Assembly: GCA_018257865.1 (NCBI GenBank)
Contig: JAEUBA010000020.1
Location: forward strand, 310,001-374,000
Reading direction: 5' to 3'
DNA length: 64,000 bases
From: Stereocaulon alpinum
Taxonomy: Eukaryota > Ascomycota > Lecanoromycetes > Lecanorales > Stereocaulaceae
This document shows, piece by piece, positions 12,012-23,479 of this stretch. Every line of letters begins with the position of its first letter. Position 1 is the first letter of the stretch. Made by a program: the position numbers and the translations under genes. The notes below the pieces were generated by a model that did no database searches, was not told the DNA's origin, and worked only from the letters and a program-made list of their open reading frames with translations.

Positions 12012-13141
12012 CGCCTACTAGGTATGACGGGTAGAAGGTTTTACCGACATGCCGGCCACCTGTACAGTACAGTAGGGCTAAAGCCCGGGGGCTCTTAGAA
12101 GGAACCCCTGGGGCTCTACGTTGAGCTGCGACAATGGTCAGTTTCAGGGATCATTTCTATCGCTTGAACCACTAGCATGGGGGCATCTTCCAGGGGTCTC
12201 TGAGCTGCGGTAAACCCCACTCCTGTGTCTTAGTGGTCAGATCATCTGTGCCACCCACTGACTACTTGGATATCCATTCAACCGATGCAATTGGTCCAGT
12301 TTCAGATTGGAGGCGGACTAATGACGAGGCAAAATTAGGCCAAGCAACCACCTAACCCAAGTAATGACTACTCGTACACTAGAATTTACGCAATGGGGGA
12401 ACTCTTCGAGGCGGCGCATCAGGGAGTATCTATCTTCAGGTTCATGTCACCTCCGAGCTTGCTATACTACATATCCCGTCATTTTACTTGTCCATTTACT
12501 TTGGGCAAAGTTCTGAAAGCGTTTTCGATACAATTCCTGGAACACTAGCAATCTGATCGGTGACTACCCCAGTCTTGGCACCTTATACGCTAATGACGGA
12601 GATTTAATCGCACGAGTAGATAAGATAGTTCGTTCAAACATCAAGAGCCTTGTACCTTACTTCCATTCAATGATGTTTCCACAGCCCCCTTGTTGGTCCA
12701 GTCGCAGCTCAGAGATCAAAGCGGACCGAACCCGAAGCACGGGTCGCAACGACGCCTACCTACGAAAACGCCGCACGGTCTCTCAATTGTGGATTTCTGC
12801 TTGTCCAGTTACGCGGTTTTATTATGAGACATTGGGCATGTTTATTTTCCGACACGAGGCTAAAAGTATCAGCGGCCGGCCCCAGGCCCAGTTCTGGGGC
12901 GCGTAATCGTTGCGCTACAGGCCCATGCCTTGGCAAAAGAGCACAAGCAAAGCTCGAAAGCTTTGCCCCTAGGCCACTGTATATAAGATGCTCCGAGCTG
13001 GCACCACCTAAGAGTTCACCTAGGCCCAGCCCGTAACAGAAAGAACTAGGTATGACCCACCTTCGCCCCAAGAGCCCCTTTCAACTATCAAGTCGAAATT
13101 TGATGATTTATATTCAGAGGAAGAGACGATAAGGTATAGCG
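12012..13141. other. Gene-free stretch after the MITE
   Basis: I see no convincing gene. A GC-rich patch at about 12050-12120 (gccggccacc, gggctaaagcccgggggctc) has local inverted repeats and may be another degraded small element. A minus-strand segment near 12875-12930 resembles a tRNA A box but has no B box or cloverleaf. The 3' half holds the promoter of the gene at 13142. Confidence 0.4.
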
Positions 13142-13895
13142 ATGAGGCACAAATATCTATCTCAACCTCATGGTCTGGAGGTTAATGCTTATAACGATGG
13201 GCTTCATTTCGCATGCAACAAGGATAATTTACCTGAGGTCTTGAATGGGGAGTTTTTTGAGAAGCGTAACGGGCGAAGGTTTCTAGAATTACCCCGACGT
13301 GATGAGCCTCCAAAAAGGCTGCTGCAAGGGACGACCTTTAGGTTGAGCATTGCGTTGGTTCTGAGTCTGGCTCTTGCCATTGTAGCTGCCGCCCTGGCTG
13401 CGACTATGGCGATCAAATTACGTCAAGTGGAAAGGTGCGTACCTCCAGGTTAGATCAGACGAATAAATCAACCTGATACTGGTGAAAAGACAACCCGCAA
13501 TATGCAAAACCTCACAAACCTATGAGGGCTCCAACGTAACAAGCCACATACCAACATCCAACTGCACAGACCTCACCACCCCCTACGACTCTATTCTCGA
13601 CTACCGCTACAACCTGCACTGCAACACCAGTCAACCCAACTCTGATCTCGTCAGCATATACGTATACACTTTCGAAGACTGTATCCATGCGTGCGCCAGC
13701 TATGCGCACATGAGCACCCATCCGGGCTCGACTTGTTTCGGTGTGACGTATTCGTATACGGTCAGGGCTGGGACGATGGCGGACAATTACGATGCTGGGA
13801 ATTGTGCGCTGAAGGCCGTGTCGTATAATGAGACAGCGACTTTTCGGGCTTTCGGGGCTGATAGTGCGTTCCTGGTTGCTGGATGGAAGTCGTAG
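13142..13895 (+). CDS. Putative single-pass membrane protein with Cys-rich ectodomain
   Basis: Exons 13142-13434 and 13490-13895 (55-bp intron) give 232 residues. A ~64-residue hydrophilic N-terminus, with no signal peptide and with basic residues before the membrane, is followed by one hydrophobic segment at about 67-91 (FRLSIALVLSLALAIVAAAL), suggesting type II topology. The C-terminal ~135 residues hold several cysteines, including CIHACASYA, and N-glycosylation sequons (NVT, NCT, NTS, NET). The pattern of C..AC..Y and CFGVTYSY recalls PAN/apple-like surface modules of fungal membrane proteins, but I cannot confirm that fold. The family is not recognised; a cell-surface role is an inference. 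Confidence 0.6.
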
Positions 13896-16351
13896 TGAGG
13901 CTGATTGACTTTTGAAATACTGGAGAAGCTCCGGGAACTTCCTGGAATGGAAAGAACTCTATGACTATGTTTACTTAAGGTAATTATGTCTAGACGATAC
14001 GCAAGTCGCTTCTTTGTGACTCCAAACGGCCATTTGAGCGCGGCGTTTAGAACCAAGCCAGTCACGACAGCAGTAAGCTGAGAGTCTGAATAGGTGACTT
14101 GACTGGTGTTGAGCGCGAATTCATAAGGCTATTCTATTCGGCATCGCTATGGGAGCCAAGTCACTTTGGTGATCCTTTTCAAAATTTGAACAATCAAGCA
14201 GTATTAGCTCGGAGCTGTGAATATTTACAGGCCGATAGAGGGATTTGTAGGTAGTCGAACCGAATTCAGCGGCAGGCGATTCATTGGCATTGTCGAAGTC
14301 TCATCGAGACATAGAAGATCTCCCAACGTCTCACGGTAGTATCGTACGAAAGTTGCCTCGTTCTATGTCCATCGAGACTATAAGCATTGTTCCCGCAACG
14401 ATGTTGCATGCATGCAACACCAAAATCGGAGATATTCGGTGGATCCTTACGTGACTTTTCACCTTCAGTAACTTTCCCACGCTCAACGACGAAGACCCTC
14501 TATACGACTCATCTCATCGAGTATCCAATTGAGCCACCCAGGCAGTGAACCCCACCCGATACTGCATTCATACGCCCAGAGTCCGAATCTGGGTATGATC
14601 GTATTCTCTAGTCTCAGCCGCCGTCAAAGGCGTAAAGGGAATATATCTCAGCGTAAGCCAAAGAAACACAAGCCATAAAGCCGCAGGCCATTTCCAGTGT
14701 TGTTTTGCCCTCTTGGATACGGAAATGAAGGTTGAATCAATTTTCTCCATCTTCAATGATGATGTCTTGTTGAAGTCTAGGAGTGGGTCAAGAGCCGAGT
14801 GGACCAGAAAATTGCAGAAGCGAGAGGCTTCTTTATAAGCATTTTTGAGAAGAGGGGATGTTCGGACATAGGACGGCGAAGCTCGTGCAGACAGAGATCT
14901 TTGACATCTTGTTGATGCAGGGTCCCCTTAGATCATCAGGTTCTGATGCCACAACACCACCGGAGATCTTCGGTGTCCCCAAAGAAGCTCAAGACTAGCG
15001 GCTATCTTCGGCCGCAACTGAGCAACATCAGGGCCTCGAAAGCAGTTGGCTAACTGTCCTATGATCTAACCAATTCGGTACTCACTTTAGAGTCTTTCAA
15101 AGTCTTGTTTGGCTTTCCTTCTGGCTAGTTGTATGTTGCCGCCCGCCTGCAATGGATGATAGCTCCGCCCGCGCTGCTCTTGCCGAAAGGCTTGCATATC
15201 ACATGCCTCGCACTTCTGAGATTGGGCGAGGAAATACTGTTACGACAGCCACAAGTTCCTGACTGGCTGAATCACTGTAGCATGGTCCTTGACATTGGAA
15301 CAATACTACATGAACTATGAACATAAGAGGTTTCCCCGCACTCGAAACCATCCTTGATAACGGAGATAACAGAACAATGGGTAGAAACCATAGAGCCAGT
15401 AATGCGTTTATATATATAGGCAATGGCCGCCACGACTAGGACTGTTTCGGTCGGTATAGCGCCCTCGATGACTGTCCATTACAAATGACAATACGGCCAA
15501 GCACACGCATGAGGCCATTGTCTCTGCCGTGTGGATCAACTTGACCGAAATCGCTGACGTCAGTCACATTTGGATTCCTAGGGTGCTTGGTAGTTGCGAT
15601 CTTCCGGAGTTGTGCTTGACGTGATCGGAGTTTCGATTGAGCTTCGGAGAGCAATATTCTGACTCTTACAAGGCTTCAAGCCTGCCAAAAGACTTCCTGG
15701 CAAAGCTGTAAGTGATTCGTTCTCGGCGTCCGTTGAGCGACCGTTGTTCATATGTGAAGTCTCTAGAAGCCAAGCATTCGCCCGTGAAAGTCCAGCTGGA
15801 GCTGTGATTGGTCCATTCTTGACTGTCAATGAGCGACCAATAGCGACATCTTAGCAGTATTGAAGTTGCGTGCTTGCCGGTCTAGGAGATTCTGATGTAG
15901 GGGGTTTGTTGATCTCAGCTTGATCAGAGCTGACGAAAGGCAAGATAACGTTGGTGTTGAGCTTGATGTTGAGCTTGATGTCTTAATAACACAATAGAGG
16001 CTGAGCGGTAGATGGTGCAAAGGTGTCAGCACTAGCTCTAAACACGCTGCAAGGACAGCTCGCGACGTGTGGATCCCCATCTGCAAGCCCATAGCGTTTC
16101 ATACCGCACTTGCGAAAATTTAGGTGTACCACAGCAAATGTCGACTATTGGGTATCAATATTGACTGTTTTCTGAGCCGCCATGTCCGAGGTTAACGTAC
16201 CCATCCTATCAGTTGGGTGCTTCAATTCCTCCTCATTATCGTACGTGCTGAATCATGCAAGAACATCATATGGAGTAACGCCACACAAGGAGTCCACCGC
16301 CACATCGGACGACACACGAGAATGAACCGAGCCGCCAGCTATGTGCACTCA
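13896..16351. other. Gene-poor stretch with unassigned short open frames
   Basis: Nothing here can be supported as a gene. Minus-strand open stretches at 14568-14756 (62 residues with one hydrophobic segment), 15578-15829 (83 residues) and 15826-16092 (88 residues) lack recognisable motifs and do not join through clear introns. They may be remnants, non-coding transcripts or chance. Composition is not AT-skewed, so RIP has not acted visibly. Confidence 0.4.
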
Positions 16352-19300
16352 TTACTGTTTCTCTAATCTCACAATATCCTCAAAGTCCATTCCACCTGTG
16401 ATAACAGCCAACTCCCCATCCTTGGCAAAAATAACGTGTCGTTCTGAAGTGACCAATGCCAGGACTCCCACATCTACATCTCCTCCCAAGAAATCACTAG
16501 GTACGAAGAAATGCCTACTATAACAACTCCCATCGTATATATTTATATCAACAGAGCAAACCCATAACATCTTATCGAGGAACACCAGTCTTGACCCCGC
16601 GACACCGAGGATGCACCTTATGTGTTCGCTGATGTGCTTGTACACATGATCAGCTATGATTCCCTTGCTTGCAGGTCCGTCTAGAGAAGCCATCTTCCAG
16701 AGCGCCATTCGCACGGTTGACTGATCTCCATGGCAGTGTCTGAAGTCGGCCACGAGGTGCTCACCGCTTGCGGTGGTCATCAATAATGTTAATTGTACCT
16801 TCGCGGATAGAGTCTCTTGACCGAGATCCAACTGGAATGGGCCCGTAATTACACTGTCCGAGAGATCTCTCCAGCTGTAGAATCTAGCCTCCGCACCAGC
16901 AAAAAGCATGATTTCGTCAGAGTGACACGGAGCTGAGATCCATCTGCTCAAACCCTGTTGTCCCAAGTCTAGTGATCCAAGTGAAGATCCAGAGTATTCG
17001 GCAAGTGACCACAGCGTATGTGATGTCGTAGCCGATATGAGTAGTCGGCTACGGTCAGGACTCAAGAGTAGCTGCTTGACAGGCTCGTCCAGTCGGGTCT
17101 CGAGAATCTTTCCAGATACAGTCCACTTTCTTCCACCATCACGCTCGACCCTGCACACGATGACATTGCTGTCGGCGGCAGCACTGGCGATTAGTCCATT
17201 CTCTGCCCACATGACTATGGTGGCAAAGACGTTCTTGCCGTGGTCATAGAGCACAGATGCTTGCTTTCCAGTAGAAGTGTCGTATATACACACGGTTCCA
17301 TCATCTTTCCCAACAAGGATCCCGGACGCACTGGAATGGCAAGCAATGGCAGTGATGCCCACAAGCTCAGCGTCTCTGGTCTCAATCACAGTTGTAGGCA
17401 ATGTAGTTATATTGCCCAAGTTAGCTTCTTCGTCAGCAAGTTTGGGAACCAAGCAAGCTGGTTCCCAGATCTTTGATTTGGTGTCACGGATATCGATAAT
17501 TCGGAGGCCATCCCAGCTGAATGCCAGCGATCTGACTACCACATCGTACGAATTGATACGATACATCAATTCGAGTGATGCAAAATCGAATATTTGCACT
17601 GTACCGCTTGATCCGCCAGTAGCTAATGTACGTCCATCCTGAGATGACGCCACTAATAAGGCATCAGCGGCAACGTATTTCACCAGTTCTTGCTTCCAAG
17701 GTTCGAAAAGAGCTAGATCTCCATCTTGGTAGACGACAACCAGAAGACTCAAGTCTGGGTTAGGGTTGAACAAAGCTGTCTCCACAGAAAGGTTTGAAAC
17801 GCCAGCTCCAGAGTCTCGATCGCAGGTCCCGATAATTTCGTCGTTCTCCAGACTCCACAGACTCACAGGGTGTCCACGGTGCATCAACGCCAGCACTGTC
17901 AGATCTGGAGAAATGGCTGCAGCTAGCGGTGCCGGTAATAGTCTCCAATTTGGACTGTCTCCTACCTCGTGGTATGTGTGTCGTCGTTGTATAGAACCAT
18001 CTTTCGTAGCATAGCGGATGGCCTCATTTGATTTCATCACCATCGTCAAACTTGCTGCGTCCTGGGAGAACATCATGGTCATGCCGACATGATCAAGAGA
18101 GTGTGACCAAACTTGTCCGCCAGCCATGTTCCATAGTATAAGTTGCTTGCGTCCACTGGAAGCCAGCACTTTGGTGCTGTTCTCGAACAGAAGCAACTTG
18201 ACAGGCTCACCGTGTACAAGAGTAAGGCTCACTTGAAATGTGCTTTCACGATATATATATATGTGACCAGACTTGTGTCCGATAGCGAAAAGACTTTCTC
18301 CGCATGCGAGTGCTGTTCCTCGACTGTCCCGGTAAGCTATATAGGAAATGCAATCTCCCCATTTAGCGTTAGTAAGACCGACTGCAGTAAGCCCACCAGG
18401 GGCTCTTCCGTATTGCTGGTAGATTTGCGATCCGGATGGACAGAAGGGCGGAATGAGGAAATGGACGCAAGATGCATGATTTAGAAGGTTCGAACCAAAC
18501 CTCGCAACCAGACGGATTAGGTCTGTTGCCCAGCCATTGGTGGTGTGTACTTCTTTTGCTGAGGGCGAAACGTATCTTGCCCGTCGCTCAAGGTATGTTC
18601 TGAAGTTCTTTGCCGTGCGAGTAAGGTAATAGAGGTTCTTCTTCCGTGCAACGTATTCAATCCAGGTCATTGCATTTGTCTCAAGGAATCGATCTAGATT
18701 AACCATGATGTTGTCCGCAGCGGGTGGGCTGCCAGCTAGGTGCTCAGAGAAGGCTGTACAAGCGTAGTCTGCGAATTCGTGCCTTTCTGTCTTGCTCATT
18801 AGCTTTCGATTGCGTGGTGCCCGCATTTCATCGCTTGATAGGTATACGAGACACGTCATTGCAAGCCTCTCATGGCCGAGATCACGCCTTACGGCAAATT
18901 CTGAGGATAGACTCGAGTCAAGTAGGAACTCCCTTGCGGTAGTGTGGACCATCTGGATTGTGTCATACTTGTCAACGGAGAGTAGCTGACCGCAGAGAGC
19001 CTCAATTGATTTCTTCAAGTTGTGCACCGTTATACCACTGTCTAGATGTAGAGCATGTTGCAACTCCACGATTTTGAGAGGTCGTATACTGCAAACGGTC
19101 CACACAAGGATTGCTTGAGCTAGCCGCTTTTCGCGGACATTTTTTGACATCATCTGCAACGTCCTCTCGTAGAAGGGCCCCATTTCCATTGGCATCTCCT
19201 CAAGCACCGTTGTGAATTGGTTTTCGCTCCATACGTTTTCCAGCTCCTTGAAGACAAGCCTGACCCAAAGGAAGCAACCTGCTGACTTGACGAGTATTGT

Positions 19301-21286
19301 TTCCTTGAGCCTCGCTCGCTCAGCCTCGTCCTCGATCTGTAAGTATGAAATCTCGGCCTCAATGTAGAGCCTGATGTCCGCCAGAGTGTCCTCGACCGTT
19401 ATGGGATCCCAGAACGCTTGGCGGCCCAACCGAGTAAAATGCCTTTCGAGGTCTAGTGAGACTCTGCTGGTTAGGAAGATACGTAGAGGGAAGACGCTTT
19501 CAATCTTTGCAAGGAGGGGAAATAGCTTGCTGTGATTGATGCACTCGTCTAAGGCGTCAATGACCCAGTACTGTGGACGGCTGATATGAGTCCGAAAGAT
19601 ACCACCAACATAAAGCTTCCTCCAAATTGCCCGCTCGTCATCTTTGTCGAAGCGAACGTTATCTTCTCGCGTCGAGAGCAGGGTGCGCCTGATCCGAGGG
19701 TGCAGAAGCGCCATTTGATAAGCTATGGAACGGAGTAATCCACTCAGCACTTGCTGAGCCTTATCACCGTGCTTAAAGAAGTAGTAACTGCAGTCTATAC
19801 CATCATCTTCGAGGATGGCAATGACGTGAGCGGCCAGCACGGATTTCCCAGTCGCCGGCTTCGCGGATACCCAATACAGCTGAGCCGCCTCTTCGTTGAG
19901 GTCGCGCCATTTGTTGAAGCCCTCTCTCTCTTCAATCCAACAGCAAGAGCCGTTCGTCTTCATATCATCCTGGTTTGCAAGGTCGTCATCAGGCTTATCG
20001 GTAACGTTGAGGTATGCTTGCAGAGAACGCATCTCGCTTCGCCTCTCTTCTTTCTTTGTGGCTTTCACTGTCAAATCTTAGTGGTTGCCTTCACTAGCAA
20101 TCACAACTTACAGTTTCCTACAATGTCATCAACGGTGGCTACTAGAGCATTCCTCAGAGTCACAAAATTCGGGTCGGACGGACTATCAAACTTGCAGACT
20201 CCTCTGTGATTCGCGTTCAATAGTTGCACTCTCTCGTGCTTGTAACCTTGGGGATGATGAGTCAGATACGAATTGACCACTGGCTGGGCTCTTTACCTAG
20301 CGTAGCCGAATCTTTGTCCACAATCAAAGTGCTGGTAATGCCGAGATTTGTCTTCAGAGTCTCATAGAAAGACCATATACTCAAGCTGTCTGCGTAATGC
20401 CTGAATTCTTCGTTGATAATCTGTAAAGACACTGAATCGCGTCTGAGATCTTCGACATACGGTCGTGCACTCAGTACGCCCGTTGAGCGAAGAATATTGT
20501 TGAGAAGTGAGGCAGAGTCGGAACCTCGGTGCGGAGTAGCTAGGAAAAAGGTGCATCGCATCCGGGACGCTAGGTTCTGAGAATTGTCCTGCTGTTTGGC
20601 CAAAATATATGCCTTACTTATGTCAGTCTGGATTATCATGCACGTTGGTGTGCAGTAGAATACCTTTTTAAGGACCAAGCCTCCCATGGAATGACCAATG
20701 AGCACGATTGGTGTCTGTACGCATCAGCCTCCTACCACGTTGGAAGCGAACACTTATATACCGATTCATCTTTTCTCAATTCTGGTGAGGTTGTCATCTC
20801 CCCCAGCAAAGCTCTACCAAAGTCATGAACATTCAAGATACTATCTTTGGTGTCGGTCCAGTCAGAATTGTACCCAAAAGTATGTATCCGCACGTTTTGC
20901 AAGCCAGGGTCAAGCGGCAGCCACGCCTGAGGCCAAAAATATTGGGCTTCATTTTTTTTGCGCCACGTCTTGAACGCCCCACCACGTAGACCGTGCACGA
21001 ATATGAAGTCAATCAAAGGCTCGGGTGGAGCATGTAGTAGAGTCAGGCCATAGGGCCCTCTGTTATTATCAGCGTCGCCGATGCCGACAGCACCAGAGGA
21101 CTGCCGCTGGACTTTGAGCCCTTTGAACTTCTGCTCCAAGTACGACAAGCCTGAGAAGCGTGAAGGTCCACCGCTAGAGCGGCATCTTGGGGGCTCTTCA
21201 TCGAGGGAATTGGGCTGAGCGCACAGGGTTATGATTAGCTGCTCGCTCGGATCTAGAGAGTTCATTCCGGTGCGTTGACTCACCAT
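16352..21286 (-). CDS. STAND (NLR-like) protein: alpha/beta hydrolase - NACHT - WD40-like
   Basis: Coding order on the minus strand: 21286-20762, 20714-20664, 20612-20297, 20246-20112 and 20067-16352; four introns of 44-51 bp, all in frame; 1580 residues. The N-terminal ~300 residues are an alpha/beta-hydrolase of the PGAP1/DUF676 kind, with FVHGLRGG (~98-103), nucleophile elbow GHSMGG (~182-187) and ATPHRGS. A NACHT NTPase follows: Walker A AKPATGKS (~411-418, Ala where Gly is usual) and Walker B WVIDALDE (~510-517). The C-terminal half is a divergent WD40-like propeller (LILWNMAGG, VQIFDFASLEL). Such proteins are signal-transducing ATPases with a repeat sensor and an N-terminal effector, linked in fungi to heterokaryon incompatibility and non-self recognition. 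The ligand is unknown. An ATG upstream (near 21324, in an exon of uncertain frame) could be the true start. Confidence 0.85.
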
Positions 21287-22410
21287 AGAAGCTCGGCGCG
21301 TACAGATTTTGAGCGTCGCGCATGCTCATATACCGCGGAGCATTTCCAATCGACTGATACAAAACAATCAGGGCTAGATCATGAACCAGTCAACTTGTAA
21401 AATGTTGACGTAGCGAGAGCCTAGACTGATGACAGCTCTAGAACCGGAAGCAGGAGGCTCTGCGGGCGGTGACTGACAGTCCCAGCGGATGGAACAATCA
21501 TGGAGGGTGGCGAAAGCACATCATTGGCTGGACTAGACTAGCTTGCAGGATTCCAGCCAACCCCACTTTTGATGCGGAACAGGCGTGTATAGAGTCTATA
21601 GAGAAAACAAAGCTATGCCAGGGGACCATATCAGATATACCGGGATAGTACATAGATCTCACGACTTTAGAGATGGGTGTTGGGGGACTTCCTAGAGGAT
21701 GGTTGGAGTCGCCAACAAACATTTCCATTGAACTCGGTCTGTGGAAGGATGCAACGCCCTGCCGGCCACTCATAGAGCTGAAGCCTAGGAACCCCTAGAG
21801 AGGGCCCTAGAGCTCTTGTGTCCATCGCGACCATGGCAATCTCCGGGGGCCGATTTCGTCGCCCAAGTGACTAGCTTCAAGGCCCTCTTCTAGATGTTCC
21901 CGGGCTTCAGCCCTTTGGGTGGTCGGCAGGCGAGGCAGGGCAGGTTGGCCGGTACGGCGGATAGGCCAGCTTCAGGGCTCGAGCCCTATTTCTAGCCCCA
22001 TTGTACTCCTCAGTAGGTTGTTAGTTGTTTCGGTAGTTGGTTTGGTTTTGGATCCCAACAACAGGAAAATCAACCACTAAACCTTGTAGTTGGTACCGTT
22101 CAGATTTTGGACTGGACTATACAGTCAGTATTACCTTGGTAGGATGTCCGGACTGACCAGGAAAGTAGATGCAATTGCGATTGGAGGGGTTATGAACTGT
22201 GGTCGACGTCTTGGGTTGACGGTGGTCATGTATTCGTTCAGATATCAAGGTTCCGGCAATTGAACAGAACATGTAGTCGCGTACCTAGAGAAGCGTAATA
22301 CTAGGGAGCTGGCGTTCTGGGAAATGACGTGAAGGCGAAGCTGGATACTGGCACTAAGGTCGTACCAAGAAGCTATCAGCGTCTGCAACTTCACTGTTAG
22401 AGTACTTTTG
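21287..22410. other. Intergenic region between STAND gene and transposon
   Basis: It contains the promoter of the minus-strand STAND gene and then about 1 kb without a supportable gene. Between about 21775 and 22000 there are GC-rich inverted motifs (gagctgaagcc near 21777 against gggcttcagccc near 21903), perhaps the worn ends of a small element, but I could not define boundaries. Confidence 0.4.
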
Positions 22411-22415
22411 ATACT

Positions 22416-22624
22416 TGTCGGTAGAACCTATTGCTGCTAGGTTATACCGATTAGTAAGGTTGCTTGATCCCCTATTACCTGCCCCGGACAACCTGATTAG
22501 CAGGGTGTCTATTAGGCTTGGTAAACTGGGGATTGTCTTGAATCTAGCTAGCTAAGCTATGGTGTTTTATCTAGGAGTTAGCGCCAAGCCGCTAGTTGCG
22601 GAGCGGAGCGACGTTATTCCGACA
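22416..22624. repeat. Left LTR (3' LTR of the minus-oriented Copia element)
   Basis: 209 bp, TGTCGGTAGAACC...GTTATTCCGACA. It differs from the right LTR at five positions, all transitions: two at CpG (TGTCGG/TGTTGG, ACCGA/ACTGA) and three in CpA/TpG context (GGACAA/GGATAA, ATTAGG/ATTGGG, GTTAGC/GTTGGC). Confidence 0.9.
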
Positions 22625-23151
22625 CTGGCAAAAGTTTTAGAAAGTCGAAAAAAAACAGTGCTAATCGACGCTAAATCTAGTAATTAGCTAGTATAGAAAC
22701 GGGCCTATAAGGCTAAGTAACGCTATAACCTGATTAGTTAGATTACAGCTTCTCTTTCTACCTAAGCGTTTATCTTTAACTTAATAGCGTTACTATCTAC
22801 TAATTACTTTAACGCCTAGTAGTAGCGCTCCTTAGTTATAGTATCTACTAAGTTATAATTACTATTAATCTACTATACCTTATTAATTTCCCTTCTCTTA
22901 TAGGAATACCGCAGTCCTATTATATTAATTATTAGGCGTTTCTTAGCGATAGTACTAAGGCGTATAATATAGTTATATAGGGAGTAGGAGTTAGTATATA
23001 GAATTAGTAGTATCTTTAACTAAGTAATACCCTTAATAGTAGATTATAGGGTAGTAGTAATATTAAACCCTACTACTATTATATATAGCTCTAAAGCTAG
23101 TACTAATCTTATAACTCTCTTATATTTAGTACTACTCTAGTAGATAATATT
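22625..23151. repeat. RIP-mutated Copia internal segment left of the LINE
   Basis: A strongly TpA-rich block (ttaattagctagtatag, tatagttatatag) with stops in every frame. By position it is the 3' end of the Copia internal region, where RNase H would lie; no motif survives that I can name. Confidence 0.7.
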
Positions 23152-23163
23152 ACCGCTAATATT

Positions 23164-23180
23164 GATTGATTGATTGATTT
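23164..23180 (-). repeat. Simple-repeat 3' tail of the LINE
   Basis: gattgattgattgattt on the plus strand, directly next to the target duplication. On the element strand this is an (AATC)n tail instead of poly(A), as expected for target-primed reverse transcription with a short repeated 3' end. Confidence 0.75.
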
Positions 23181-23479
23181 ATACGCCTATTCTAGTATCT
23201 ATATATACTAATGAGGGTGTTCTCTTACATTATTAGGAAATCTAGGGGGGTTGAAGGCCCTCTAGACGCGAAAGAAACCTTTCTAGAGTCGCCCCTTCTG
23301 GCTAAAAACTTTCGCTTATCAGCTTACTTATCGTTCTGCTCCGCCTGTCCGACCTCGCCGCTAGGCTCTATAACACTGGTAACGATAATCTCCGTTGCCC
23401 TAATAGGCCCTGTAATACTCCGGCAGCTCCGCCGCCTTTAGCTTCCACTTGCGCTTAGGCTTCTTTATCTTTGGGGTTT

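Noticed and set aside
12860..12935. tRNA-like sequence on the minus strand (gggcctgtagcgcaacgattacgcg)
   Set aside because: It has an A-box-like stretch, but no B box, no convincing anticodon arm and no closing acceptor stem.
14568..14756. Small minus-strand open frame with one hydrophobic segment
   Set aside because: No homolog recognised, no neighbouring exon that joins in frame, and the length is within chance expectation.
15578..16092. Two adjoining minus-strand open frames
   Set aside because: They overlap in different frames, low-complexity Ser/Thr in one, no motifs, no clear intron linking them.
22625..22665. Polypurine tract next to the left LTR
   Set aside because: On the element strand the sequence is pyrimidine-rich (the plus strand has the A run), so it does not fit a 3' LTR polypurine tract.
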